Of a stretch of 64,000 nucleotides of DNA, positions 17,788 to 27,542 are shown piece by piece. A program made the position numbers and the translations under genes. The notes below the pieces were generated by a model. The model saw nothing but the letters and a program-made list of their open reading frames with translations. It was not told where the DNA came from and made no database searches. The stretch covers positions 1 through 64,000 of the forward strand of contig NZ_JAAVSY010000003.1 of NCBI RefSeq assembly GCF_012102745.1, given 5' to 3'. Origin of the DNA: Haematospirillum sp. H4485 (GTDB taxonomy: Bacteria; Pseudomonadota; Alphaproteobacteria; Rhodospirillales; Rhodospirillaceae). Every line of letters starts with the position of its first letter. Position 1 is the stretch's first letter.

Positions 17788-17930
17788 CGGGCAGTTTTTC
17801 CCTTGCGTTGCAGGATGCATTGCAAAGTGCGGGAATCGCTTCTTTTCGGGGGGTCTTTTCCCTTCCCAACCGTCCTTGCAGCCGATTTTGTCCGGTCTTG
17901 GGCTTGTTGGCATGGAATCTGCTATCCCCT

Positions 17931-18116
17931 GTTGTGCGAGGGGACTACCCCGCGCAGCGTGCAGGCAGCCAGCTGTGCCGCTCAGGCGTGGCTGAAAAGG
18001 GCGAATGTCGGTTTTCCTTCCGCGCTCGGGAAGCCGGCTATCCCTCCCGCCCGGAATGCCGCGTGCTTCCGGTGGCCGTCGGGTCATTCCCTCCCCCGCC
18101 CGACCTGACGGCCACC
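17931..18116. ncRNA. Candidate structured RNA region between usg-like gene and pgk
   Basis: The 367-base convergent gap 17788-18154 contains four strong hairpins in a row. H1 is 17931-17958 (GTTGTGCG with CGCGCAGC, plus GGGG/CCCC inside). H2 is 17966-17994 (CAGCCA with TGGCTG). H3 is 18007-18038 (an 11-bp stem, GTCGGTTTTCC with GGGAAGCCGGC, allowing G-U). H4 is 18071-18116 (a perfect 10-bp stem, GGTGGCCGTC with GACGGCCACC). Outer bases GGCAT (17909) and ATGCC (18056) could close a larger domain. This density suggests a stable RNA such as 6S or an unnamed small RNA; I could not match it to a known one or fix its strand. Confidence 0.4.
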
Positions 18117-18154
18117 GCGACGCACTTATACCTATCCCCCTGACGTTCCCACCT

Positions 18155-19348
18155 TCAGGCCTCCAGGGCTTTGACGCCCGGCAGGTCGCGTCCTTCCAGC
18201 CATTCCAGGAATGCGCCCCCCGCTGTGGAGACGTAGGAAAACTGGTCCTGAACCCCGGCATTGGCCAATGCACCAACCGTATCTCCGCCACCGGCAACGG
18301 TCAGAAGGTTTCCTTTGCGCGTCAGGTCTGCCGCAGCCCGGGCCACCAGGTTGGTTGCATCATCAAAAGGCTTGATCTCGAAAGCGCCCAAGGGGCCATT
18401 CCAGACTAGGGTCCGGAAGGATGCCAGACGATCGGACAGAGCACGGGCTGAGTCCGGACCGATATCCAGGATCATCTGGTCTTCCGGGACAGATTGTACC
18501 GGAACAACTTGCCGTCCTGCTGTTTCACTCAGGCTGTCAGCCACAACAACATCAGTAGGCAGAATAACGGTGCATCTCGATTTTTCTGCCTTGTCCAGGA
18601 TGGCCCGTGCTGTTTCTGCCATTTCTTTCTCGCACAGGGATTTGCCAATCTGGATGCCCTGTGCATGCAGGAAGGTATTGGCCATGCCGCCACCAATAAC
18701 CAGCAGGTCAACCCGTTGTACCAAGTTGCCAAGCAGGTCCAGCTTGGTTGAGATCTTGGCCCCACCCACAATTGCGGCAACCGGATGCTCGGGGCGTTCC
18801 AGCGCCCGTCCCAGCGCTTCCAGCTCAGCCTGCATCAAGCGTCCGGCGGCTGCCGGCAGCAAGTGGGCCAGTCCCTCGGTTGAAGCGTGGGCACGGTGCG
18901 AGGTTGAGAACGCGTCATTGATATAAAGCTCACCCAGTTCGGCAAGTGCTCTTGCGAAGTCAGGGTCGTTCTTCTCTTCCTGGCTATGGTAACGAAGATT
19001 CTCCAGCAGGACGATGTCCCCCTGTCCCATGCCGTTGACAACCGTTCTGGCGGGCACGCCGATACAGTCTTCGGCAAAGGCAACCGGGATACCTGTTGCC
19101 GTGGACAGGGCACGGGCAACCGGGCGCAGGCTCATGGCCGGGACGCGCTCTCCCTTCGGGCGCCCGAAGTGTGACATGACAATGACCTTGGCGCCCTTGT
19201 GGGCCAGTTCGGTAAGGGTCTGGGCAGAGCGTTGGATCCGGGTTGAATCCGTAATCTGCCCGTCTTTCATGGGCACATTCAGGTCTGAACGAACCAGAAC
19301 GTATTTTCCCTGTACATCAAGGTCATCGATTGTCTTGAAAGTTGGCAT
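18155..19348 (-). CDS. pgk: Phosphoglycerate kinase
   Basis: This 397-residue enzyme catalyses ATP formation from 1,3-bisphosphoglycerate in glycolysis. Diagnostic segments are the N-terminal [11 protein letters not shown], the substrate-binding SHFGRPKGE, the hinge region around [12 protein letters not shown], and the nucleotide-binding GGGDTVGAL near the C-terminus. The start is the ATG at 19348 ([12 protein letters not shown]). It lies downstream of gap in the same direction, with a terminator between them. Confidence 0.97.
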   Translation of the reverse strand: MPTFKTIDDLDVQGKYVLVRSDLNVPMKDGQITDSTRIQRSAQTLTELAHKGAKVIVMSHFGRPKGERVPAMSLRPVARALSTATGIPVAFAEDCIGVPARTVVNGMGQGDIVLLENLRYHSQEEKNDPDFARALAELGELYINDAFSTSHRAHASTEGLAHLLPAAAGRLMQAELEALGRALERPEHPVAAIVGGAKISTKLDLLGNLVQRVDLLVIGGGMANTFLHAQGIQIGKSLCEKEMAETARAILDKAEKSRCTVILPTDVVVADSLSETAGRQVVPVQSVPEDQMILDIGPDSARALSDRLASFRTLVWNGPLGAFEIKPFDDATNLVARAAADLTRKGNLLTVAGGGDTVGALANAGVQDQFSYVSTAGGAFLEWLEGRDLPGVKALEA

Positions 19349-19383
19349 GGTGCAGTCCGCAAAAGGCCGGTACAAAAAGGAAG

Positions 19384-19415
19384 AAAAAGCCCTGCACACT
19401 TTGGGCAGGGCTTTT
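19384..19415 (-). terminator. Rho-independent terminator between gap and pgk
   Basis: On the minus strand AAAAGCCCTGC pairs with GCAGGGCTTTTT across a nine-base loop and ends in a T-run. It would end or weaken the gap transcript before pgk. Its symmetry lets it act as an attenuator that sets the gap:pgk ratio. Confidence 0.85.
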
Positions 19416-19427
19416 CAGGGTGTCAGG

Positions 19428-20435
19428 TCACAGTGTCTTGCCGATGGCGACAGCCGTATCCAGCATCCGGTTGGAGAAGCCCCACTCGTTGTCATACCAC
19501 GACATGACACGCAGGAAGTCCCCGTCCATGACCTTTGTGCCACCGGCAGCAAAGGATGACGAGTTCGGGTTGTGATTGAAATCAATCGAGACAAGTGGCA
19601 GGTCGTAATAGCCGAGGATCCCCTTCAGCTCACCCTCTGCTGCGGTCTGCATGGCGGTGTTGACAGCTTCGACAGTGGCTGCCTTGCCCAGCATGACCTT
19701 CAGATCCACCAAGGAAACGTTGGCTGTCGGGACGCGCACGGCCACGCCATCCAGCTTGCCCTTCAGTTCCGGCAGCACCTCGCCAACAGCCTTGGCAGCC
19801 CCCGTTGACGTCGGGATCATTGACATGGCTGCAGCGCGTGCACGGTACAGATCCTTGTGGAGGGTATCCACGGTGTTCTGGTCGCCGGTGTAAGCATGCA
19901 CGGTGGTCATGAACCCTTTCACGATCCCGAAGTCACGATGCAGGATGTGAGCCACCGGGGCCAAGCAGTTCGTGGTGCAGGATGCGTTCGAGATGACCTT
20001 GTGATCAGCCGTAATCTTGTTGTGGTTGACGCCATACACAACAGTCAGGTCTGCACCCTTTGACGGGGCGGAAACCAGAACCCGCTTTGCGCCATTGTCT
20101 AGGTGGACAGCAGCCTTGTCGCGGTCTGAAAAGATGCCGGTGCATTCTGCAACGATATCAATGCCAAGGTCACCCCACTTCAGGGCCTTCGGATCGCGTT
20201 CGGCAAAGCAGCGGATGGTCGTTCCGTTGATCATCAGGCTGTCATCGGCTGCACGGACATCGGCGGGCAGGATGCCATGAACAGAATCATACTTCAGAAG
20301 ATGGGCATTGGTGGCAACCGGTCCCAGGTCGTTGATGGCCACGACCTCGATATCCTTGCGGCCGGATTCGACCAAGGCGCGCAGAACCAGGCGGCCGATG
20401 CGGCCAAAACCGTTAATTGCAACGCGAACAGCCAT
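19428..20435 (-). CDS. gap: Glyceraldehyde-3-phosphate dehydrogenase, type I
   Basis: This 335-residue enzyme oxidises glyceraldehyde 3-phosphate with NAD. It begins [20 protein letters not shown] (NAD site) and has the catalytic Cys in [12 protein letters not shown], His in TVHAYTGDQ, and NEWGFSNRM at the C-terminus. The start is the ATG at 20435; 22 extra upstream codons are not family-like. It forms the glycolytic pair with pgk and is divergent from the polyphosphate phosphotransferase gene. Confidence 0.97.
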   Translation of the reverse strand: MAVRVAINGFGRIGRLVLRALVESGRKDIEVVAINDLGPVATNAHLLKYDSVHGILPADVRAADDSLMINGTTIRCFAERDPKALKWGDLGIDIVAECTGIFSDRDKAAVHLDNGAKRVLVSAPSKGADLTVVYGVNHNKITADHKVISNASCTTNCLAPVAHILHRDFGIVKGFMTTVHAYTGDQNTVDTLHKDLYRARAAAMSMIPTSTGAAKAVGEVLPELKGKLDGVAVRVPTANVSLVDLKVMLGKAATVEAVNTAMQTAAEGELKGILGYYDLPLVSIDFNHNPNSSSFAAGGTKVMDGDFLRVMSWYDNEWGFSNRMLDTAVAIGKTL

Positions 20436-20716
20436 AAAGATCCTCCATTCAAACACAGTCTGCCAGACACAGGGGCAGGCCGAAAAACAGGGCGCACACA
20501 ACGGGAATTTCCCAGACAGATTCTCTGTCTGTATTCATGTTGGCGGTGGCTACGTATGTCACGGAAGATTGTGTAAATCCAGACCCAAGCCAACGTAATG
20601 GAAAAAACCTCATCCTTGATGTGGATAAAAGCCCCCGAAACCGGCAATATGAGGGCAGAGGAGGGGCTGTTGTCACAGCTGTCCGAATGCTGGATTTCTC
20701 ACCGGGGGTAGAATCG

Positions 20717-22324
20717 ATGTTTCGAACCGCTGAACTGGGGCGCAAGATTTCCAGGAAAGAGTTTGACGCCGTAACACCGGCGTTGCGCACTGAGCTGATT
20801 ACCCTCCAGCAGACACTGCGTCATGCTGATTTCCCGGTTGTCCTGGTGTTTGCCGGTGTGGATGGGGCAGGAAAAGGTGAGAGCATAAACCTTCTCAGCG
20901 AGTGGCTTGATCCGCGCTGGATGTCGACGTCCGCTTACGGAGACCCTTCGGATGAGGAGCGGGAGAGGCCATCTGCCTGGCGGTACTGGCGGGATCTGCC
21001 ACCACGCGGCTGTATCGGCATGTTCATGGGGTCCTGGTACTCTGCCCCGGTGATGGATCGGGCCTGGGAGCGTATTTCTCTGGCCGAGATGGACGAGCAA
21101 CTGGCGCGGATTGCTCATTTTGAAAAAATGCTGGCTGATGACGGGGCCCTGATCCTGAAGTTCTGGATGCATCTTGGTCGTGATGCCCAGCGGCGTCGCC
21201 TCAGAAAGCTGGAGAAAAAGCCCCATGAGGCTTGGCGGGTGACCAAGCGCGACTGGAAGCACTGGGAGATGTACGACAACTTCATCGCTGCCGCAGAGCG
21301 TACCATTCGTATGACCAGCGATGGCCATGCCCCGTGGACGATTATTGAAGGCGAAGATGTCCGGTATCGTTCCCTGACCTTGCTGATGACATTGCGTGAT
21401 GCTCTGGTCCGGCACCTTGAGGCACGGGATCTGCGCCGCAAGCTGCTGGAGACTGTGAAAAAGGATGAGAATGCTGTGCGTGCCGGCCGTTCTGTTCCGG
21501 CTGCGGCCAAAACACGCAAGCGTGCCGGAGCACAGGCGGACGCCGGCCTTTTGTCTGTGTCATTGCCCCAGCAGCCGACCATTCTGGATGCCTTGGACAT
21601 GAGTCTGGACCTGGAGCCTGCTGAATATGCCGAGCGCATTCGTGCCGGTCGCAGCCGCCTTGCCGGGTTGTCGCGTTTGGCACGTGCTTATGGTGTTTCC
21701 AGCGTCCTGGTGTTTGAGGGATGGGATGCCGGTGGCAAGGGTGGTGCGATCCGCCGCGTGGTATCAGCGCTGGATGCTCGCGAGTACAAGGTCATACCGA
21801 CAGCAGCGCCTACGGATGAAGAGAAGGCCCGTCATTATTTATGGCGTTTCTGGCGTCATATCAGCCGTGCCGGTCGAGTAACTATTTATGACCGTTCATG
21901 GTACGGGCGGGTTCTGGTCGAGAGGGTAGAAGGGTTCGCCCGCACGGACGAGTGGATGAGGGCTTATGCCGAGATCAACGCCTTTGAGGAGCAACTGTCC
22001 GAGTTCGGAACCGTATTGTGCAAATATTGGCTGCACATTACCCCTGAAGAGCAGATGGCCCGCTTTACGGCGCGCCAGAATACGCCATGGAAGGCATGGA
22101 AACTGACAGACGAGGACTGGCGGAACCGTGAGAAATGGGATCAGTACCAGGATGCGGTCAACGACATGATCGAGCGGACATCGACGCGCAATGCGCCCTG
22201 GACCTTGGTCGAAGCCAATTCAAAACGCTATGCCCGGGTCAAGGTGCTTGAGACCTATACGGACCAGCTTGCCAAGGGCCTGAAGGCACGGGGTATCAAC
22301 CTCAAGAAGGCGTTGGCTGTTTGA
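20717..22324 (+). CDS. pap: Polyphosphate:AMP phosphotransferase (double PPK2 domain)
   Basis: This 535-residue protein has two fused PPK2 domains and transfers phosphate from polyphosphate to AMP. Walker A motifs are in both halves: GVDGAGKGE near residue 50 and GWDAGGKGG in the second half. The lid motifs are WRYWRDLPPRG and WRFWRHISRAG, and each domain has its Walker B-type segment (SWYSAPV; DRSWYGRVLVER). The chosen start, the ATG at 20717 (MFRTAELG), matches the usual MFESAELG-type beginning; longer starts would add up to 60 atypical residues. Double-domain PAPs belong to PPK2 class II. Confidence 0.9.
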   Translation: MFRTAELGRKISRKEFDAVTPALRTELITLQQTLRHADFPVVLVFAGVDGAGKGESINLLSEWLDPRWMSTSAYGDPSDEERERPSAWRYWRDLPPRGCIGMFMGSWYSAPVMDRAWERISLAEMDEQLARIAHFEKMLADDGALILKFWMHLGRDAQRRRLRKLEKKPHEAWRVTKRDWKHWEMYDNFIAAAERTIRMTSDGHAPWTIIEGEDVRYRSLTLLMTLRDALVRHLEARDLRRKLLETVKKDENAVRAGRSVPAAAKTRKRAGAQADAGLLSVSLPQQPTILDALDMSLDLEPAEYAERIRAGRSRLAGLSRLARAYGVSSVLVFEGWDAGGKGGAIRRVVSALDAREYKVIPTAAPTDEEKARHYLWRFWRHISRAGRVTIYDRSWYGRVLVERVEGFARTDEWMRAYAEINAFEEQLSEFGTVLCKYWLHITPEEQMARFTARQNTPWKAWKLTDEDWRNREKWDQYQDAVNDMIERTSTRNAPWTLVEANSKRYARVKVLETYTDQLAKGLKARGINLKKALAV

Positions 22325-22333
22325 TACAGGTTG

Positions 22334-24472
22334 TTACCGTGGGCCGGATGAGGACGTGTTGTCCTCTGATGGTTTTCCTTGCTTTAGACGCCGTGCTGTT
22401 TCGAACACGGTTGTCTCAAAAACATTCGGTGGGCACGGTTGTCCGAATGCGTAGCCCTGAAGCGCGTTAACGCCCAAGCTGCGGAGGTGTTCTGCCATGC
22501 CCAGTGTTTCCACGCCCTCGACAACCGCCTTCATGTTGAGGGTGTGAATCAGGGACAGGATCGACTGCATGACCTTTTCTGCATTTGATCCCGGGCTCAA
22601 GTTTTGCAGCAAGGCCCGGTCCACCTTGACCTCACGCGCAGCGACTGTGCACAGATAAGCCAAAGACGACCACCCCGTCCCGAAATGTTCAAGGGCAACC
22701 CCAACGCCAAGAGAGCGGAGGGCGGCGGCAGTTTCTTCGGGGGACTGTGTATTGTCTTCCCTGTGCATGGCCGCTATCTCGATTAACAGCCGTGCAGGGT
22801 TGATGTCTGTTTCCTTCAGGGTCTTTTCCAGCATTGCCGCGTATGTTTCTTCATTGAAGAGGTGCGGTCTGGCATTAATGGAAAGATCCAGCGTATCAAA
22901 AGGAGCGCCCATGGATTGCCAGCGCTTGAGGATTCGGCAGGCTTCACGGGCGACCCAGCTGTCAATCTCGGGCATGATGCCAAGGTGTTCTGCCAAGCCT
23001 ATAAAATGGACGGGTGCCAGCATGCCACGGCTGGGGTGATTCCAGCGCAGAAGAGCCTCGGCCCCCACGATGCTGTTATCTTCAGAACGGTATTTAGGTT
23101 GAAGCAGAAGCCTGAACTGGCGATGGCGCACGGCAAGGCGCAGCAGATGGGGGAGCGACAGCATATCCGGGTTGCCAGCATTCATTTCCGGGGTAAAGAA
23201 CGCATAGCTTTGTGCCCCGGTTTCTGTAATGGACAGCATGGCTGTTTCAGCCCGGCTTAATAGCTCCTGTGCCGTGCTGCCGTCATCGGGACATACGGCA
23301 ATACCGATCGCCCCGGTCATACCGCAGTCATTACTGTTTGCGGTTGCGGCGTCATTCAGGCAGTCAAGGACACGTCCCGCCAAGGCTCCGGCTTCGGCAG
23401 CATCGACCAAGTCTTCGGCCAAGATACCAAAACGGTTGTTACCGAAATCGGACAAGGAGTCACGGGTTCGCAGGCACAAGGTCAAGTTAGCTGCCAGAAT
23501 ATCCGGAAGGCATGGCCGCAGTGTCTGGTTTTTACCGCTCTCCGGTAAGGCCGGGCCATCAATTCTGAGAAGGAGAACGGCTGTCTGGCGTCCTGAGCGG
23601 TGCGCACGTGTAATAGCCCGTTCCAGTCGGCTTTCAAAGGAAGCCCGTCCTCCTAAAGACGTTGGCTGCTGTTCTTCTTCGGTCTTCTGTCCGGATTGTT
23701 CTGGAGAAGAGTGGGGGGCACTGCTATGGGTCAGCCATCGCAGCAGTACACATATGCTGTACAGGGCAATACCGATTACGGATGCCGTAATGGCGATCAG
23801 GATGCCCATGGTTTCACGATCAAGCTTGTGGATGTATACAAGCGACCGTGACCGGGGCAGCACGGTAACAGACGGTAATGCCATGGCATACAGGGTTACA
23901 ATGCCACCGATCATCAGAAGCCCTGCAATCAGGACTGTCTTTTCCGGGCCGTGCGTTCGGGGGAAGGTTACAAAAGCGGCGCTACAGATCAAAGCTGTGA
24001 TGCACAATGCGCTGACAGACAGGACGGGGTCATATTCCAGATCCGGTATGATCAGCATTGACTCCAGGATACAGTAGAATGTTGCCCACAGCCCCAAGGC
24101 AACGGTTCCGCCAGCTAGCGCACTGCGTGGCAGGTTGGCTTCTGTTGTGTCGATGAGGCTCATGCCGGCATAGGCGGCGAGGACCCCGATAACAAGCCCC
24201 AGCGATAGAATGAGGGGATGAAAGCCTGGCTCCAGCGCTGTTGGCAAGGCCAAGAAGGTTGTTGTGTAGCCACCCAGTACCCCAAAGCTGAACAGGACAA
24301 CGGGCCCCAGCGTGTCAATCTTGCGCCGTATTCCAGTTTGTTCTGATCGTGTTGCCAGAAGGTGGAAGGACATCATCGTGCAGATGGCAAGAAAGAGAAC
24401 CCCAAAGGCGGCGAGGCCGGGGCTGCCATGTATTGCAGCTGTATCCATGAAAAGCAGCAGCGAGAGCGACAT
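22334..24472 (-). CDS. Membrane protein with degenerate GGDEF and altered EAL domains
   Basis: This 712-residue protein has about seven N-terminal membrane segments (MHYT-like arrangement, residues 10-255), then a GGDEF-type domain and an EAL domain. The GGDEF signature is replaced by GNNRF, so cyclase activity is unlikely. The EAL domain keeps EALLRW, Lys and Asp in VKVDRALL, and EGVET, but the metal-binding DDFGTG is EHFGTG and EITES is EIAAM, so phosphodiesterase activity is doubtful. It may sense a signal and bind c-di-GMP. The start is the ATG at 24472 with GGAGAAGG upstream; the longer frame overlaps the preceding gene. Confidence 0.82.
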   Translation of the reverse strand: MSLSLLLFMDTAAIHGSPGLAAFGVLFLAICTMMSFHLLATRSEQTGIRRKIDTLGPVVLFSFGVLGGYTTTFLALPTALEPGFHPLILSLGLVIGVLAAYAGMSLIDTTEANLPRSALAGGTVALGLWATFYCILESMLIIPDLEYDPVLSVSALCITALICSAAFVTFPRTHGPEKTVLIAGLLMIGGIVTLYAMALPSVTVLPRSRSLVYIHKLDRETMGILIAITASVIGIALYSICVLLRWLTHSSAPHSSPEQSGQKTEEEQQPTSLGGRASFESRLERAITRAHRSGRQTAVLLLRIDGPALPESGKNQTLRPCLPDILAANLTLCLRTRDSLSDFGNNRFGILAEDLVDAAEAGALAGRVLDCLNDAATANSNDCGMTGAIGIAVCPDDGSTAQELLSRAETAMLSITETGAQSYAFFTPEMNAGNPDMLSLPHLLRLAVRHRQFRLLLQPKYRSEDNSIVGAEALLRWNHPSRGMLAPVHFIGLAEHLGIMPEIDSWVAREACRILKRWQSMGAPFDTLDLSINARPHLFNEETYAAMLEKTLKETDINPARLLIEIAAMHREDNTQSPEETAAALRSLGVGVALEHFGTGWSSLAYLCTVAAREVKVDRALLQNLSPGSNAEKVMQSILSLIHTLNMKAVVEGVETLGMAEHLRSLGVNALQGYAFGQPCPPNVFETTVFETARRLKQGKPSEDNTSSSGPR

Positions 24473-24629
24473 CGGGGGCGTCCTTCTCCAGAGACATCCG
24501 TCTGGAACTTGCGCACAAGCAACGGCGGCGTTGTGCTGTGCACAGCGCAGGTATTGCAATGCATACAGATAACCCTGGTATCCTGACGGTGTACACCCGG
24601 TCCATAGGAACCAGGGGCGCTCAGGAGGC

Positions 24630-25247
24630 CTATAAGGCCTTGTGAAGTTCGGAAAATGTGTCCAGGAAGAGACGGGCTGCCTCTGTCGCCGGGAGAGGCA
24701 ATAGACGGGCCCATGCTGCTGGTTTGGCCTTGATCGACAGGACAGGGCGAATCTCGTGCAAAGAGAACCCTGCAAGTTGAACGGCTTCGGTTGCTGCCGC
24801 TATCAGGTCTGCTTTCTTGATCCGGGTCTTGTCCGGGCTGGAAAGGCGGGGCGGCAAGCCAAATCGTACGTGGATTGCACACATCAGTCGGTCCTCAACC
24901 TCGCGGAAGACATCCCCTACAACGGCTTTCAGGGGGGTAACCAGGTCATGCGTGACATATTCCGGTGCGTCATGGAGAAGTCCGGCAAGCAAAAGGCTTG
25001 GTTCCGGGCGTGGCCTGAACCGTTTCATAATGTCCACGACAAAGACGCTGTGCTGTGCAACAGACCATGCATGTGGCCCAATGGTCTGCCCGTTCCAGCG
25101 GCTGTTGCGGGATAGGCCAAGGGCAATATCGGTTATTTCCACATCCAGAGGTGACGGGTCGACGAGGTTCAGTCGACGACCCGAAACCATCCTTTGCCAT
25201 GTCCTTGGAGCATGGCCCGACAGATGACGGGCTATGTCACCCGACAT
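24630..25247 (-). CDS. HD-domain phosphohydrolase
   Basis: This 205-residue protein has an HD metal-dependent hydrolase core: His in AWSVAQHSVFV, the His-Asp pair in LLLAGLLHDAPEYVTHDL, and a later Asp in IKKADLIAA. The closest general type is the YfbR-like nucleotide hydrolases. The start is the ATG at 25247, overlapping the end of the MFS gene by 11 bases; longer starts run deep into that gene. It sits between the MFS gene and the GGDEF-EAL gene, all leftward. The substrate is unknown. Confidence 0.8.
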   Translation of the reverse strand: MSGDIARHLSGHAPRTWQRMVSGRRLNLVDPSPLDVEITDIALGLSRNSRWNGQTIGPHAWSVAQHSVFVVDIMKRFRPRPEPSLLLAGLLHDAPEYVTHDLVTPLKAVVGDVFREVEDRLMCAIHVRFGLPPRLSSPDKTRIKKADLIAAATEAVQLAGFSLHEIRPVLSIKAKPAAWARLLPLPATEAARLFLDTFSELHKAL

Positions 25248-26505
25248 TGCGCCGTCTTTGTCCAGCTTCTCGCAGCCCGGACGGAACGGTGCGGTGAAGG
25301 GCAATTGGCTCGGCTGCCATTGTATCCCCATCTTCTGCTGCCCTGTGGCAATCATCTTTCTGCACAAGGCAAACAACAGACATGAAGACGCCACATGCTG
25401 CGATGAAGATGAAGAAGCCCAAGGGACCTGTTATCTCCATGGCCTTTGCCACCAACAGCGTGCCAGCCATGCAGCCAATGGCATTGAAGAGATTCATGGC
25501 ACCGGCCGTTGCGGCCAGCTTGCTTGGGGCTGCCCGGTCATTCGAATAGGATATCGAAAGCGGAAATGCCACGAACAGCATGCCACTGAACACGAACACC
25601 ACCGACAGGAATGTCAAGCCGGAGAAGGTGGAGGAGTCCGGACTGGTGGCGGTTATGGCTGTCAGAACAATGGAAAGACCAGTCAGAAGCAGGCTGACAG
25701 CCAAGATGACGTGGCGCCTGTTGATGCGATCCGACAATTTACCGACAGGTATCTGGAAAACCATGGCACCAAAGAAGCCGCACAGCATCAGGGTTGATAC
25801 GCCCTCTGCGTCCAGACCAACTTCGACCCCATAGCGGGGCATCATGCTGTAAAAGGACCCGAGCAGGATCCCCGATACGGTAGCGCCAATCATGCCAAGG
25901 CGCGGTGTGGACATAAGAGCGGAGAGACCGATCTTCTCGGGTTCCGGACGTGCGGGGCGTTCTGCTTTTCGGGTCAGCATGACCGGCACAAGGGCCAGCG
26001 TTGCAATGCCCCCTGCCAGGAAGAACAGGATATCATCGCCGATGTCGGCCACTGTGATCAGCTTCTGTCCGCCGCCAACAGACAGATAGGCGGTCAGCAT
26101 ATAGATAGCTAGGAAGGTTCCCCGTTGTTGGTTGTTGGCTTTGGCATTCAACCAGCTTTCAAGCGCGACGAAGGATCCCGCCATGCAGAAGCCCGACACA
26201 ATACGCAGCGCTCCCCATACAATGGGGTCTACAACAAGGCTGTGGGCCAGTGCCGCCAAGGCGAACCCGATAATCATGACATACAGGTAGCGGATATGTC
26301 CGATCGACGCGATAAAGCCTTTGGCCAGGAAGGATCCCGCAATCAGCCCGACATAAAAGCAGGCGAGAACATTACCGGAGACGGTCTCGGAGTAGCCTTC
26401 CATCGACAGCCGGACGGACAGCAGGGTGCCAAGAAAACCGTAGGCAGTGGCCAGCAAGGCCAGACCACCCAAAAGATTGGCAAGAGAGCGAAACAAATGC
26501 AACAT
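25237..26505 (-). CDS. Major facilitator superfamily transporter (YcaD-like)
   Basis: This 422-residue protein has twelve hydrophobic segments and MFS loop signatures: SFLAKGFIASIGHIR after the second segment and GKLSDRINRR in the second half. The closest general pattern is the YcaD/UMF family. The C-terminal 25 residues are polar and overlap the start of the HD hydrolase gene. The substrate cannot be told. Confidence 0.85.
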   Translation of the reverse strand: MLHLFRSLANLLGGLALLATAYGFLGTLLSVRLSMEGYSETVSGNVLACFYVGLIAGSFLAKGFIASIGHIRYLYVMIIGFALAALAHSLVVDPIVWGALRIVSGFCMAGSFVALESWLNAKANNQQRGTFLAIYMLTAYLSVGGGQKLITVADIGDDILFFLAGGIATLALVPVMLTRKAERPARPEPEKIGLSALMSTPRLGMIGATVSGILLGSFYSMMPRYGVEVGLDAEGVSTLMLCGFFGAMVFQIPVGKLSDRINRRHVILAVSLLLTGLSIVLTAITATSPDSSTFSGLTFLSVVFVFSGMLFVAFPLSISYSNDRAAPSKLAATAGAMNLFNAIGCMAGTLLVAKAMEITGPLGFFIFIAACGVFMSVVCLVQKDDCHRAAEDGDTMAAEPIALHRTVPSGLREAGQRRRNVG

Positions 26506-26560
26506 GCCCGCAGGTATCCTTACAGCGGGGTTGAGCGGAGAAAGGACGAAACAACACGTT

Positions 26561-27373
26561 TCAGGGTGTTTCAGCCATTTCGGTGGTTAGAACGCGTGTC
26601 GTGCGACCGACGCTGTCCTGCTTGGGTTCGGCCCCACAGGATGGACAGGCCCCCTCGCACATTTCGCGGACAGTTGTCAGCATTTCCTCGTCATAAGGCG
26701 GAGTCCCCACGGTTTCCCTGTGGCCGCATTCCATACAGACGAGCTGCATGCTGGTTCTGTGGCGTGGTCTTGGTATCTCCTGAACTGACGCCGAGGAGGA
26801 TATACGCCTGGGGGTGAAGCCAACAACCCTTTTTTCAGCCCAGCGTGCCATGGCTTTTGCCACTTCCATGGCCCCTTCAATCTTTCTGGCGGGAGCGCCG
26901 TGGCGTTCAGCCATAAAGGCCCAGAACTCAACAACTTCTGCAGCAACGGCATCCGAGGCAACGATCACAAACACGGGCTCATCAGGGTGAGCCGAGTTCA
27001 GGACCGATGCATGATCTTCCCGTTCGGAGCGTGCGGTGCGCACACAGACCCGTCCATCTGATGCGGATTGTACGGGTAGTCTTTTTTCAATCCAGAGGTC
27101 AGCTGCCCGGCGCTGGCGTTCGGCACGTTCCAGCTTGTCTGCAGGCACCCCACGATTGCGTGCACACCAGATCCACCACTCTATCGTCGTCGTTGAAACC
27201 ATGTCGCGGGCACGCAGCACAAAAACAGGTTCGTCGTTGCGGGCGTTGTTGATCACGCTGTCCGGGCAGGTCAACTCATCGCGCGCCGATACGTAGTTCA
27301 GGGCAGCACGCAGGGACGAGGCTGTCGCGGAAAGCCCGTCGGCAACGGTTGTGTCTTGGGTATGTGAACTCAC
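26561..27373 (-). CDS. Unknown protein with two tandem ~57-residue repeats and a C-terminal zinc ribbon
   Basis: This protein of about 270 residues has a clear internal duplication. The first unit begins DEPVFVLRARD and ends AADLWIEKR; the second begins DEPVFVIVASD and ends AMARWAEKR, with an aromatic core between (EWWIWCARNRGVPADK; EFWAFMAERHGAPARK). The C-terminus carries Cys-x2-Cys pairs in VCMECGH and GACPSCGA, a zinc ribbon. The suggested start is the GTG at 27373, with GGGAGAG before it; an ATG at 27448 is an alternative. I do not recognise the family; a nucleic-acid or protein-binding role is inferred from the ribbon only. Confidence 0.65.
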   Translation of the reverse strand: MSSHTQDTTVADGLSATASSLRAALNYVSARDELTCPDSVINNARNDEPVFVLRARDMVSTTTIEWWIWCARNRGVPADKLERAERQRRAADLWIEKRLPVQSASDGRVCVRTARSEREDHASVLNSAHPDEPVFVIVASDAVAAEVVEFWAFMAERHGAPARKIEGAMEVAKAMARWAEKRVVGFTPRRISSSASVQEIPRPRHRTSMQLVCMECGHRETVGTPPYDEEMLTTVREMCEGACPSCGAEPKQDSVGRTTRVLTTEMAETP

Positions 27374-27542
27374 GTCAGAAACTCTCCCGGGTTTGCAAGG
27401 GCGTGGCGCTGGCCGTGCCATCATAGCGGCTCGGGAAGAATCAACCAAGCCCTGCCTGTATTAATTTCAAATAGAATATCAGCAAGTTGTTATTTCTATT
27501 GGTTATCTTGCTCAATGCGTTCTTGGGGCCTTATTGGGGGGT

